A stretch of 64,000 nucleotides of DNA from Istiophorus platypterus (taxonomy: Eukaryota > Chordata > Actinopteri > Istiophoriformes > Istiophoridae). The DNA lies in assembly GCA_016859345.1 (NCBI GenBank), contig CM029120.1, positions 21,470,001 through 21,534,000 of the forward strand. The letters are read 5' to 3'. The notes below the pieces were generated by a model. That model did no database searches, had not been told where the DNA came from, and saw only the letters and a program-made list of their open reading frames with translations. Of the stretch, positions 11,665 through 23,406 are shown in pieces; the stretch's first letter is position 1, and each line of letters opens with the position of its first letter. The position numbers and the translations under genes were made by a program.

Positions 11665-14600
11665 ATGGCGGCCCGCGGCGGCCTGATCCGCCGCCTACTG
11701 AGCTCGGCTACCGCCAGAGCGCCCTACGCGCAGTGCGTAAAGCGGCGCACCCAGCGGCCGTACTCCGGCGCTACGCACAAGGAAAACCAAGTTGAACTTG
11801 GAGACTCGAATTTAGCTGCTCCCAACTTTGCCGCGTCTCCGAAGACCAGGTCGAGACAGGTAAGGCTGGCTCCACGACGCCGGCCGTAACTCGCGGCAGG
11901 TGGAGGGCTCCGGGTCGTGGGTGGGAATCGCAGGCTAGATCCTGGAAATGATTATCCAGCGGAATGACTGGAGGCACAGGGGGCGACGAGCGTGTGGATC
12001 AGTAACGAGTCGCTGTCCGGCGTGCGGGCCAGTAAAGGCTAAACTCCCTTAGCGACTGAATAGGAAAAAACAACAGCAAATTTTTCCCCCCGATTTAAGA
12101 AAATAGCTAATTCAATACAAAGAATCCCAACAGGTTGTGAGCACTAGCTGTTTTAATCGTCAGCCTGATTATCTTCACTATCGCTGCTATCGCTGGTTCA
12201 GCCCTAGGTCAATACCTATGTCAACAGTTTGTAAATGGGGAGGTTCCACAGAGAACAGATGTCAGAATGTGCCCTGAGGCGTTAGGCCTATTGCTCTAGA
12301 TCTGAAACTAGATACACATTTCTTGCATGGCAAAGCATAATTTTGCCCCCACCGACCCTAAAGATGTTAGTGAAACTCACATCGTAGGAAAACAGACAGC
12401 GTTTGCAGTGTGCAAGTTATTTTTATCAGTCTGTCTGTCGGTGACAGGGAGAATAAACTAGGAACCTTATTCTAAAGCAACCTAAGTGTCCTTCAATGAG
12501 GCTCTGAGGGAGAGTTGCTTTTGTTTAAGTGTTTTTTGGGCTTTTGGAGTCCTATAAGGAGGATCAGTGATTTACGATATTGGCCTTGTATTGTTTCATT
12601 ACTTTTATACTCAGGAATGAAAAGGGGATGCATAAAGATTCGGTCTCTGGCTGGGCCCTGTGTTTAACTTTAGTGTGTCTAACCTCCCACTGAGGGATGG
12701 GCTCACCTTTGTGCAGATATATTCTGACAGCAGCTCACAGTGAAAGGTCGATAAACATTTACGAGGCCATTTGTGTGACTGATTCAGTAAAGCCTTTTAT
12801 TGTGTTGATAGTTTTATTTAATGTTGCTAATTCCAGATTATCACACATATCCTGTGATTTACCCAGAATACAGCATGACTGTTTCATATCCTGCAAAAAT
12901 TATAGATGGTTTAACTGTTTCCTTGTTCAGGGACAAAGATTCAACCTCAGAATAAAGCACCAGTATTCTCTGTCACGACGTGAATAAAGAGAAAACAAAT
13001 GTCCCAGTATATTAAAAGAAGAAATCTTGTGTTTGACGAAGAAAAAAAAAAATCAAAGCAAGACATAGCATTGCAACTGCACCCTCATTCTCAGCTATTT
13101 CTGTGTGTTAGATCAGTTCCACAGTGTATTTTTCCTGTTGCCTTTTATCCCCAGGAGAGACTACGAGACGACAGCATACTGCCCTTTTCAGCGTTCTTGA
13201 CTGACAGCTTTGGTCGGAGGCATAGCTACCTACGCATCTCCCTGACAGAGAAATGCAACCTGCGCTGTGAGTAGATGTTCCCACTGTGACACAATAAAGG
13301 TGCTGTACGCTCTTTTAGTTTATGTTCCCTAGCGCTTCTCTAGCTACTTGAAGACACCACATTTAGTGATAATGATTCTACTGCTGCTACTACAACCTCC
13401 GCCTCCACAACCCTTACTGAAAATGTTAGATTTCACTGATTTTCATGGGAACACATTTTTCCCTTTTTTTGTAGAGGTCAGAGTCAGCTGTAGAAAAGAT
13501 AGGATTTAGAGATGTTTCAGTGGTGGAATATCTGTCAACAGGGCTGCAGGACTTGAACTTTTGTCATCTGATTTAAGAGCAGTCTTTCCAAACCTCATGA
13601 CATTCTTACCAAAGGAAGCCAAGGTATCTGCATATGGGAAGTGATATTTTGAGTATAGGATTTTTAAATGGAGGAAGTCTTGTCTTTCTGCAAGGCCACT
13701 TTTAGTTCTTTGTTTTTTGCTCAAGGTTGTCATTTTATGCATATTAATGGAATGATATCTTGTATGCCAAATTGCATCTAGAACAATAGTTCAGTTTTAT
13801 CCAAAATATCAAGTCCTGTGCAGTCCCCTATGTGTCTGGCTCAGAGCGGTAAGTGGAAGATGGTCATCAGGCCAATCATTAGCTTATGTCCACCCAGAAA
13901 AATCTTCTTAAAAGATAAAAAAAAAAAAAAAAAACAACAACTAAATGTTATATTAGTCCAACTGGTATGTGACGTACTGTATAGTATGGTTAAATGTTTA
14001 AAAGTATCTTTGGGAATTAGCTCAAATAAACTTTAAAACCATGTGTGTGAATGGGGAGGTTAAAAGGCATATTTTTTAAATAAAAATATCTCTCTGCTAG
14101 AGTCTTACAAATTCTCTCTGAAATGAGAGAAAAGCAAAATGTTCATAAAAATTTGTTGAGTAGCTCCATTTAAACATTTGTTCTGGGTCACATGGTTACA
14201 AGATGACACCTAATAACATGTCAATGGGAAGCAAAGAAGAGCTGATTTTTTTTTTTTTTTTTTTTATCTAGAATCCAAGCCTTGAACATCTGGTAAAAGT
14301 TAAATGACTCAATGAGATGCATAATTATTTGATGTTTTTGTGTTAACATTTTATTTATTTTTTTAATTTATTTGTACTATTTGTATTACTTAAAAATATC
14401 AATGCAAATGCTGACTACAAAAAAAAGGAAGGCAAACAAAATTGTGTTTATAAGGATGCATTAACGTTTATATTTCTGATTTAATATTTTACAGTTTTTC
14501 CCTGATTTCCCAGTAAATTACATCTATCCTCCTCTTGACACTTTCACCTTGAAGAATTCAATTCCCACCAACACCCCACCCACTGAAAATATGTGCACTC

Positions 14601-17600
14601 TTGATAATATAGGATAAAGGCATCTGCTGGGTGGAAAATTACATCTTTGGTACCTTGTTAGTATTTTCCCCCTCTTCTCATTATCAGGTCAGTACTGCAT
14701 GCCAGAGGAGGGGGTAAAGCTTACACCACGGGGCCAGCTGCTGTCCACCTCCGAGGTATTGACCCTGGCTCGCCTCTTTGTCCAGGAGGGTGTGGACAAA
14801 ATCCGCCTCACTGGAGGCGAGCCCCTAATCAGACCTGATGTGCTGGATATCATTGGTAAGAAACAAATAAAAAAGTTGGGGCTGGTGATTTCAGATTGCA
14901 TTTTGTTTTTTTTTTTTTTTTTTTTTTTTAATCATAAAACATAGAAAGCTGTTTTTCGCCCTGTAGTCAGTTGTTTCAACACTTGTCATCATATGTCTAA
15001 GTGGATTTAGGGACAGTCCTTTCAATGGGATGATTCAAAATTTGTTATCGAAGGCTATCAGTGATACGTGTTGTGACCCTGATGACTACACTAGAGCTTT
15101 TCTAAGTGACATTAGGAGAGCAGAAGAGAGAGAGGAGGAGAACTAGTTTTCCGTGCATGCCTTTGGGTTAAGACGTGTTTAGAGGGTAAAATTTTTTTTC
15201 ACACTACAGTAATGTGCTTAGTCTAAAGACGTATTATTGTATCATTGTAATTTTACAGTCTGATTTGTAGATTAACTGTTGCAGCCTCAGCCAATGAGGA
15301 TCATGTTCTGTGAATAGTTCTTGTGGAAGCAACATCAAGGCATGACTTGAATGACTGAAGCAATGTGATGTGACCAGTGGGTAATGTCCCTTTAGAAAAA
15401 GCAACACAGGTTTTCAACAGCCCCATAAAGATCAGTCACTATCCCCATCATGTGACAAGCTGTCATTGTGACCTCACATGATGCTCATTGAAGTTTACTG
15501 GAGTGATTAAGTGGAAACTGTACAAAATTTTTATCTACTGCATTTCTTTCCTGACAAGAAGAGAAAATGGGCAGAATATATACATGTCTGTATTTTTTAA
15601 TCAAATTGTTTATGTCTCAGGGTTGGGCCACGTGGTGAGTCTTTAAAGCATCAATCTCATTATTTAAAGGTTAGGGTTTAGTTTCACAAATTCCTTTTGA
15701 CATAGCAGCCAACTTACATCCAGTGTTTCTTTTCCTGATGAAGACCACCTTCAAGTTTATATTTTAAATCTAACTGCCCGGTATTACTTTGTTTTGTTTA
15801 TATATGCATAATATAATTCAGTTTAGAATGAGTGGGAAATATCAAATTAAAGTATCAATTAAAGTCATTTAGTCTGACATTATTAGCATATTGCTTTATA
15901 CTTTGAGATTATATTTCATTATTCTTGTGAGATGGAAACAGAATTTTGATCGTGTGTGATGAGATTTGTCAACCCTTTTCAATATTACTTTTTTTACTCT
16001 TTTTTTACTCTTTAGTCCAAAAGGGCCAAATATCAGCAAGCTAACATTAGTTTAGTCAGTTCAGTTAGCTACACAACTGTTCCACCTGGCAGTTATTGGG
16101 TGTAAATATTTTGTATCAACTAATATCTCATATGGTTTAACCATTTCAATTTAGTAATGCATAAATCTCCAACTAGAAAAAAAAATGTTACAACTAGACT
16201 TGAAATGAAGAGCAGCTGGTACACATCCTTGTGATTCACCACAGTTTTCCCTATTTGTGTCTAAATCTTTCTCTCTTGTTCCTCTTTCTTGTTCCCATGT
16301 TTGCTTTCCCTTTACAGCAGAACTGAGGAAGTTGGAGGGCCTGAAAACCATTGCAGTAACAACTAATGGCATGAACTTGGCAAGACTTCTGCCTAAGCTG
16401 AAAGATTCTGGACTTGACCTGATTAACGTCAGCCTGGACTCACTGGTCCCTGCCAAGTTTGAGTTTATTGTCAGGCGGAAAGGTAGGGAAAAGCATCTGA
16501 CCCATATTAATAGCTGCAAGTCATTAAAGAAGTTGATTGAAGCTTACAATGTATAAGTGGATGAAATAGTATAAAAACAAAGATTAGTAAAAAGACACAA
16601 GTCTCAGAGATGAACAGTTTTTGATGCTCTAATAAAAGATAATCTTAGAATAATAGTGCCTGTTTGACACTGCAGCTTAAGTATTCTTAACTGCAGCAGT
16701 GGCTTATGTTGTATAAAGTACATATGCTCAGTGTCCAGTAACATTATTGTCCTTGATGCTTTGTCAGTGTTAAATTGTCATCACCCTCCAAATAATTTGT
16801 GTTGTACTCTGCAGTTTCTTTGAATGGCACTTATCTCTAGAAAATAGTTTATTAGAGTTAGTTTGCCTCTGCTGTTTCTCTGTCTCTGTTGAAATCAAAC
16901 AAGTTGTTAACAGTCCAAATCACTACTGTGTACAGTAGCTATTGTAGTGGGTCAGTTCCATTAGGTAACAGGAGAAGCCTGTGAGCTCTAAACAAACATG
17001 GACTAGAGGCAAAAGCAGGGCGGATAGCTGGGTGGTTGGCTTGTGGAGGGTAGACACAGATGATGGCAGCTTGCATAAAAGAAAAAAAAACACTTCTGAG
17101 TCAGCCCCCTTCCACAGCAGCTGCTTTTTTTCTCTAGTAAAGGATTAAGCTGACATTAGGTGCTGTAGGTATAACCTACAAAACTCTTGTCTCTTCGCTG
17201 TCATTGAGCTTATTTGGGATTTTAAGAACAACATACATGGCATTTAATTGCTATCCACAGAAAATCTAGGTGACTAAGCCTCACCTCCTACAAAGAAGCT
17301 TAGCCAGGGTGTCTTCCTGGATTTGTGGGTTTTGCTGAGATGAAAACAAATGATGGGTCTGGCCTTGGTAGTTTGCTGTTGAAAAGCTGTGGCTGCTGCT
17401 GAGTAATTAGTTGTAGTTGTTTACATATCAGTGGTTTGTTGTAAATCATACACTTAGTCAGATGTTAAGTGTTATGCAGAGCTTATGTTGTTAATGTCTG
17501 TAAAGCTGAAGTAACCCACATGTCAGAAACCTACTCTTATCTCAAGATTGTTTTATATTTAGTATAGCTCAAAATATCCATTTATTCTTTGGCTATGCCA

Positions 17601-17882
17601 CTCATCCCATGAGGTTATGTGGGTGCTGGAGCCAATCCCAGCTGACACTGGGTGAGAGGCAGGGTGTCGTATAAAGACGAAACCATGCTCACTTTCACAC
17701 CTAGGGGCAAATTAGAGTGACCAGTTATCCCAACCTGCATGTCTTTGGACTGTGGGAGCAAGCCAGTGTTCCTGTAGAAAACATATACAGGCAAAGGGAG
17801 AACAAGTTACACGCAGAAAGGCCCCGGCAGGTTCAAACCCAGAACCTTCTTGCTGTGAACCAATAGTGCTTACCACTGTACC

Positions 17883-17958
<76 letters not shown>

Positions 17959-18037
17959 TGATAATGATAATGATAATGATAATAATGATAATAATGATAA
18001 TAATAATATATTATATATAATATTATATACTATTATG

Positions 18038-18076
<39 letters not shown>

Positions 18077-21000
18077 ATAGCACAATTCATTTTTGCCTAG
18101 AACTTCCCACCTATCACACACCATATCCTCCTTCCATTTGAATTGTTATCAAAGAATTTGAAGATACCAAGGCATGAGTGATATGTTGAGTGTTGATTTC
18201 TTATCAACATTCAACCTATTAATCTTCTCCGAGTGTAAACATTTCATCATCACTTTCTGTCTTTTTTTTCCCCAGGATTCCACAAGGTCATGGAAGGCAT
18301 TGATAAGGCCGTTGAAATGGGCTACAACCCTGTCAAGGTATTTCATTCACATTTACAACTTAGCTTTTACCAAGATATGTTAACTATATTAAATCATTTG
18401 AAACATGTGCCTTAACCTTGCTGACTTGTATGAGAATTAGGGTTTAAACTTAAAAAAAAAAAAATCATTTAGATTTAGCTCTAACCACAACATGTTGCAC
18501 TGTAGTACTTTATTAATTACTACAATTTTACACTAATAATAGGTTTTATTTTTTTTTTTTTTTTTTTTTTCCAATAGTGTCCAAGCCTTGTCTGCCAGGG
18601 GTTCAAATTCTATTCAAAAATATGTTGCTACATGGCCACAGAAAGCTTAGCCCTGGAGATCAGTACTTTTTTTGTTTATGAATATTTTTTCTCCAGAAAT
18701 ATTATTTTCTATCAATAGCATCCATGTCATGTGACCTATGGGTTCAAAATCTGTTGTAAAATGTGTAGTTACATGGCCCTCAGAGGGCAAGACAATAAAA
18801 ATGAATGCGTGAAATATTTGGGCACAGGGGTTAGTGTCTGAGTCTGGACACTGAGGTTGGAAATATTGATGGGTTCATTAAGCTCTGATGCTAATGATCA
18901 TCAGCAAAGTAGTGTAGAAAACAATCAGCTGTCAGTATTTACTGTAAATTCTGTCAGTAACTAGATGACAGGTCTAAATGAAACTTTGCTGTTGTCACTT
19001 TGTATGAGCGGTTAGTACAGAATTTGTGAGGGAAGAACCTCTTCTCTGAACACCACTGTACATACAAATGCAACAGAGTGAGATGTCTTCTTCTTAGCAG
19101 GTCGCGTTACGTCACTGTCAGGGCTGGCATTCACCCACCTGGACTTTAATTAGTGTCATAACAACAGTGCGCTCAACACAGGATTTCAGTTGGACTTTAA
19201 AAAAAGATCAGAATCCTACTGAATTTCTGTTTCCTAAACATTATTTCCCCAAGTGATGTCTTTGACAAGTGATGGGTTAATCTGTTAGGTGTATTTTGGC
19301 AAAGTCTTGTTAAGACGAATATCGATACCTGTGTCTCCAGTTAATTATTTTGTTTGTGCTGATGGTAAAATATCTAGCTACTGTGTGCACTTGACCCTGA
19401 ACATGGCATCCTTACAGTTGAGAAGTAACAGGTGTCTGAGGAGATGTATGTGCAGCTCAGTAATCAGTTGCTTATTGTTGTGTCCTGCCCCATGTAGGTT
19501 AACTGTGTGGTCATGCGAGGCCTCAATGAGGACGAGCTGCTAGATTTTGTGGTGCTGACAGAAAAGAAGCCTCTGGAGGTGCGATTCATTGAATACATGC
19601 CCTTCGATGGTGAGTGCTCACCTCCTACATGTTTTATTACATAGGTCTGTAAAGGTATCTAAAGAGTCAGATTATATTACTGGACCTACATCCGTATATT
19701 ATTTATACATTGTTTAGACATTAAAAGGAATTTAAATATGGAAATTCTGCCAGACAGAACAGATTTTTAACTTTAATCATACTTTTGAATATTTGATGTA
19801 CAGTGCTCAGTTACCTTATTTAAGAATCAAGTAACAAACGAAATGGAAGTATAATCACAGTATTACAGTGCTATTATATGTTTTGGCCAGTCAGTCCAGC
19901 TTGGTTTAACGCAAATTGTATGCGCTTAAAATTTCCTTTTCCTCCTCTCAGCTCTGTGAAGAAAATGTGGTCTTCTCAGTTCACTGATATGCTGCTGATG
20001 CAGAAGTCAGTTTATTGCCGGTTGTTGAATTGCTGGAAGATGCTATAGCTTGTGAAATGCTACACCCTACACAGAGCCATACTGTGTCTGCTCCTCTCTG
20101 CAGGGAACAAGTGGAACTTTAAGAAGATGGTGAGTTACCAGGAGATGCTGGACCGGATCAGGCAGCAGTGGCCCAAGCTGGAAATGCTTCAAACGGGACA
20201 CACGGACACAGCCAAGGTCAGTGTGTCCGATTGTACTCTATGCTCACTGAGCACTTTTTTAGGAACACCATAGAAAAACAGGGTAAAGCCTCCATTGGCT
20301 CTTACAGCAGCCTCAGTTCTTTATTGCATGGATTCCACAAGATGGCGGAAACGTTTCTTTGAGGTTCCATTGAGACTGAGTTGAAGTGATTGCATCACGT
20401 CATTCACAGCCACTGAAGTACCCTGAACTCATTCTGAACTGTTCATGAAACCAGATTGAGACATGGAGCATTATTCTGCTGGAAGTAGCCTTTAGAAGAT
20501 CATATTCAGACAGGCTTTGGCATTAAAATCGTGATTGATTGTCATTAAGGGGCCAAAGTTTCCAAGGAAACCTTCCCACCCCATTGCACCACCACCAGCC
20601 TGGACTGTCGACACAAGGCAGGTTGTGTCCATAGATTCATGCTGCTGATGCTAAATTCTGACCTGACCATTCACTGCCTCAGCAAAAATTAAGATTTATC
20701 AGACCAGGCCAATAACTACAAAGCCCTTTAGCCCATCCACCTCAAGGTTAATTCTGAAATGTTATCTTTGTTACCGTTGCCTTTCTATCAACTCCAACCA
20801 GTCTGGCCATTCTTCTCTGATATCTCATCAGTAATGTGTTTCTGTCCACAGAACTGCTGCTTGGTGGTGTTTTTGTTTTTTAGACCTTTCTCGGTAAAAA
20901 TTCTAGATTGTGTGCATGAAAATCCCAGGAGATCAGCAGTTTCGGAAATACTCGAACCAGCCTGTGTGGAACCAACAATCAGGCCATGGTCAAAGTCACT

Positions 21001-22084
21001 GGGATCACATTTGTCCTCATTCTGATGTTTGATGTGGACATTAACTGAAACTCCTGACTGTGTATTTCTCAAATATTATATTCTTTTGTCAAGTGTTGGA
21101 ACACTGGTAAAGATTTTTTATTTAATGTCCTAACATCCTAAAAAATAAACTAGGACTATGCTACCACCATTCATTCTTATTAGGCCGGTGTGTGTTATTT
21201 AGTATTTCTCTAAGAAATAGTGCTTTGACAGTTGAAATTTACTTTACTTCCCTTTGACACGTTATTGAATCCCTCTGGTCAAGTGTAATTCATTAAAACT
21301 CATAGATTTGAGGATAAACTGTGTTACCTTTCAGCAGACACGCATTTGCAGTGCTGGATTTATTAGTTGGTTAATGCCAAACAACAGAAAACTAAAATCA
21401 ACATTCATAATCTTCTGACAAATCTAATTTGTGGCCAGATTTGAGACAAACATGAAGTATCTGTACCAAGCACTTTTTCATTTGTTTGAATTTTTAAAAC
21501 TGTTTTTAAGGCTATCTTTGATAGGGACAGTGGTATGACACTCTTCTCTTTCTTGTAACAGATATTTAAAGTGCCAGGCTTTAAAGGTCAGGTGGGCTTC
21601 ATCACCTCCATGTCTGACCATTTTTGCGGCTCCTGCAACCGCTTACGTATCACAGCAGATGGCAACCTCAAGGTAAAGCTACAGTTGAGCATTGTTTGTT
21701 TTAGAGGAGCTATTAAATAAGTCTTTACTGTACCATCTGTGGTTTAATTTTTGGTGTGTCACTTAAACTCTTGCCTGTCTGTCCTCTCTCAGGTGTGCTT
21801 ATTTGGTAACTCTGAGGTGTCCCTGAGAGACGTCTTGCGCTCTGGGGCATCAGATGAAGAGCTACTGCAAATCATTGGAGCAGCTGTGGGCAGGAAGAAG
21901 AAACAACATGCAGGTAGATTTGTGTGAAGTTCACTTATATACAGTGCATCATTTGGGGGGTTTACTCACAGATTACTGAGGACTTGAAGTTCTGCTGTGA
22001 TGTAATCTCTGTCTGTTTGTCTTTTCAGGCATGTTCAGTATCTCCCAGATGAAGAATAGGCCTATGATCCTCATTGGTGGGTGA
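11665..22084 (+). CDS. MOCS1: MOCS1A splice form (GTP 3',8-cyclase ending in Gly-Gly)
   Basis: If the donor at 22077 is not used, exon 10 reads on from ATT into GGT GGG TGA and stops at 22082-22084. This gives a 404-residue MOCS1A with the C-terminal double glycine (403-404) that is needed for activity in MoaA/MOCS1A proteins. It shares exons 1-9 with the fusion form. A candidate downstream donor (GTACGT at 22092) would allow such a transcript still to be spliced to exon 11, producing the bicistronic-type message known from human MOCS1. Which donor is used cannot be told from DNA alone. The human MOCS1A product is 385 residues; the extra residues here are mainly N-terminal. Confidence 0.8.
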
Positions 22085-23406
22085 TATGGCTGTACGTACA
22101 AATCTCTCACATTCACTTTGCCCTCTCACTGCTCAGTCATGATTTATTTGTGAAGTTATGATCATCATGGTTTGTACCATCACATTTCTTAAACATTCAC
22201 AGCCGATTCCTGGTTAATTCTTCAATTTAAAGGTGCATTACATTGAAGTAATAATTAAAACATTTTCTGAACTGTGAACAATGCATCTTCATCTGAATAT
22301 GAATGTTCGTTGTTTGTTTATGTTCTCTTTTTCTATCAGGCACCACATCCCAAAGGTCTTTGTCTCTGTCAAAGTCAGAAAAGAGCCAGAGGGCTTTCCC
22401 CATAGATTTCCAGCTTACAAATGACACATTACTCTCTCCAACAGTAGCTCCTTATATGTGTCATTCAGGCAGCAGGAGAGTCCTAAATAGAGAGGGGCTG
22501 CCGGACTGCACTGTTTCAACACAGGCAGCCCATGTTTGCTCCTCAAGAACCTTAATGAATGGGGGTACCCATGTTAGGCCACATATCAACAAAGACGAAC
22601 CTAATGCAAAAGACAACCTCCACAGTGTAGCGACTGTTGGGAGTCTCACTTTGACCAGTTGTCACACCAATACTCCAATTTTTACTACACGCATAAATGT
22701 CATGAGCCACATTAATGAATATGCTTTGAAGAGCCACTTACTCAGGAACGCAGGAACATCTCCGTTTTGCACATTAATGAATGCCAAAGTAAATCATAAA
22801 CACCACGGTGTTAGACTGTGCCACTATCAGAATTGCAGCGAAGACCCCAGCATCAAACTCAGACAATCTGTGAGTGATCAGACTAAGTCAGGCACAAATT
22901 CGCCCTACACTCACCTGGATGAAACCACCAAAGCCCAGCTGACGCATACAGATAACCAGGGCCGAGCCACCATGGTGGATGTTGGGGGCAAGGCACCTAC
23001 GAGTCGAAAAGCAGCAGCCTGCGCCACCGTCATCTTGGGACCCACTGCTTTCCGGCTGCTTCGAGACAACCAGCTGGCTAAGGGTGACGCCTTGGCTGTA
23101 GCGCAGTTGGCTGGCATCATGGCTTCCAAACAGACATCAGCCCTTATCCCTCTCTGCCACCCACTCCCCTTAGACCACATCTCTGTTACCTTTGACCTGG
23201 ATGAGCTGCAGAACTCCGCGGTCATTACTGCAACCTGTAGCACTACGGGCCGGACAGGGGTTGAAATGGAGGCCTTGACAGCAGTTTCAGTGGCAGCGCT
23301 GACTGTCTATGACATGTGCAAAGCAGTGAGCCATGACATTATTATCACAGATGTAAAACTGGTCAGTAAGACAGGCGGGAAGAGGGACTTTCATCGTCAT
23401 TCTTGA
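11665..23406 (+). CDS. MOCS1: MOCS1, molybdenum cofactor synthesis 1 (MOCS1A-MOCS1B fusion form)
   Basis: The protein carries out GTP to cyclic pyranopterin monophosphate conversion, the first step of molybdenum cofactor synthesis, in mitochondria. Coding exons, all GT-AG with matching phases, are 11665-11859, 13155-13266, 14688-14855, 16318-16482, 18276-18337, 19498-19609, 20104-20216, 21562-21672, 21793-21913, 22029-22076 and 22340-23406, giving 757 residues. The start sits in a good Kozak context (CACCATGG) and is followed by an Arg-rich presequence (about residues 1-35) that looks like a mitochondrial targeting signal. Residues about 80-402 are the MoaA-like radical-SAM domain: CxxxCxxC at C99, C103, C106; GGEP at 145-148; second cluster cysteines C331, C334, C348. 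Residues about 603-757 are MoaC-like. Human MOCS1 fusion is 636 residues; the extra length is in the linker. Identity is certain from family signatures; minor exon edges are inferred from splice consensus. Confidence 0.97.
11860..13154 (+). other. MOCS1 intron 1
   Basis: Intron bounded by donor GTAAGG after AAG-ACC-AGG-TCG-AGA-CAG codons and acceptor TTATCCCCAG. It has moderate complexity, no recognisable coding sequence and no obvious repeat family. A second first exon like human exon 1b was not recognised here. Confidence 0.8.
13267..14687 (+). other. MOCS1 intron 2
   Basis: This GT-AG intron splits the radical-SAM cysteine codon C103 (T|GT). It holds a poly-A run near 13,919-13,934, a poly-T run near 14,247-14,265 and AT-rich unique sequence. 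No coding potential was seen. Confidence 0.8.
14856..16317 (+). other. MOCS1 intron 3
   Basis: AT-rich intron with a poly-T run near 14,906-14,930. Its acceptor is CTTTACAG. No recognisable genes or full repeats were seen. Confidence 0.8.
17580..17882 (+). repeat. Dispersed teleost repeat (probable LINE 3' end) in MOCS1 intron 4
   Basis: The stretch contains phrases such as GGTGCTGGAGCCAATCCCAG, CATGTCTTTGGACTGTGGGA, AGAACCTTCTTGCTGTGAAC and GCTTACCACTGTACCA. These match a very abundant teleost interspersed repeat that I recognise but cannot name with certainty. It ends exactly where a long AAT microsatellite begins, which is typical of non-LTR retroelement 3' tails. Confidence 0.7.
17883..18077. 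repeat. Long AAT/ATT microsatellite with inverted arms
   Basis: A run of AAT units (17,883 to about 17,956) degenerates through GATAAT units and a TATA-rich centre (about 18,007-18,033), then flips to TTA/ATT units (about 18,039-18,076). The two arms are complementary and could form a long hairpin or cruciform. It lies about 200 bp upstream of MOCS1 exon 5. Confidence 0.9.
18338..19497 (+). other. MOCS1 intron 5
   Basis: GT-AG intron (GTATTT donor, CATGTAG acceptor) holding a poly-T run at about 18,549-18,570. The rest is unique-looking sequence, including a slightly more GC-rich patch at 19,095-19,190. No coding potential was recognised. Confidence 0.75.
20243..21075 (-). mobile_element. 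Degenerate Tc1/mariner-type transposon in MOCS1 intron 7
   Basis: The - strand encodes fragments of a Tc1-like transposase. The N-terminal helix-turn-helix part near 21,025-20,790 includes SISETADLLGFS and a RQFCGRK-like segment (QQFCGQK). The C-terminal part near 20,350-20,320 includes HLVESM. Frameshifts and stops break the frame, and the middle is shortened. The left end (CACTTTTTTAGGAACACC) resembles the terminal inverted repeat of this family. The total of about 830 bp suggests a deleted, dead copy. It lies antisense to MOCS1 between exons 7 and 8 and is related to the copy at about 26,115-27,120. Confidence 0.8.
22340..23406 (+). CDS. MOCS1: MOCS1 terminal exon: linker plus MOCS1B (MoaC-like cPMP synthase)
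   Basis: The acceptor TATCAG precedes 22340, and the frame stays open to TGA at 23404-23406. The first about 199 codons (fusion residues 404-602) form a low-conservation linker rich in Ser, Thr, His, Asn and Cys, with no domain I recognise. From about 22,939 the sequence is plain MoaC: LTHTDNQGRA, then MVDVGGK, IPLCHPLPLDH and TGVEMEALTAVSVAALTVYDMCKA. By alignment to E. coli MoaC from memory, H676, D727 and K730 (fusion numbering) are active-site residues. MOCS1B converts the 3',8-cyclo-GTP intermediate to cPMP. Human MOCS1AB is reported to be cleaved after mitochondrial import to free MOCS1B; the same is likely here but is inference. Confidence 0.93.

Larger units (their letters stand above)
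11440..11900 (+). promoter_or_regulatory. CpG-rich MOCS1 promoter, 5' UTR and first exon
   Basis: Within an AT-rich neighbourhood this block is strongly enriched in C, G and CpG dinucleotides, as expected of a constitutive vertebrate promoter. It runs into the first coding exon. No TATA box is evident upstream of the start codon. The transcription start is probably near 11,530-11,600, downstream of the ZNF143-like and CCAAT motifs listed separately; that position is inferred. Confidence 0.7.

Noticed and set aside
11453..11686. Upstream frame overlapping the MOCS1 start codon
   Set aside because: Its ATG lies next to the ZNF143-like element, probably above the transcription start, and has a weak context.
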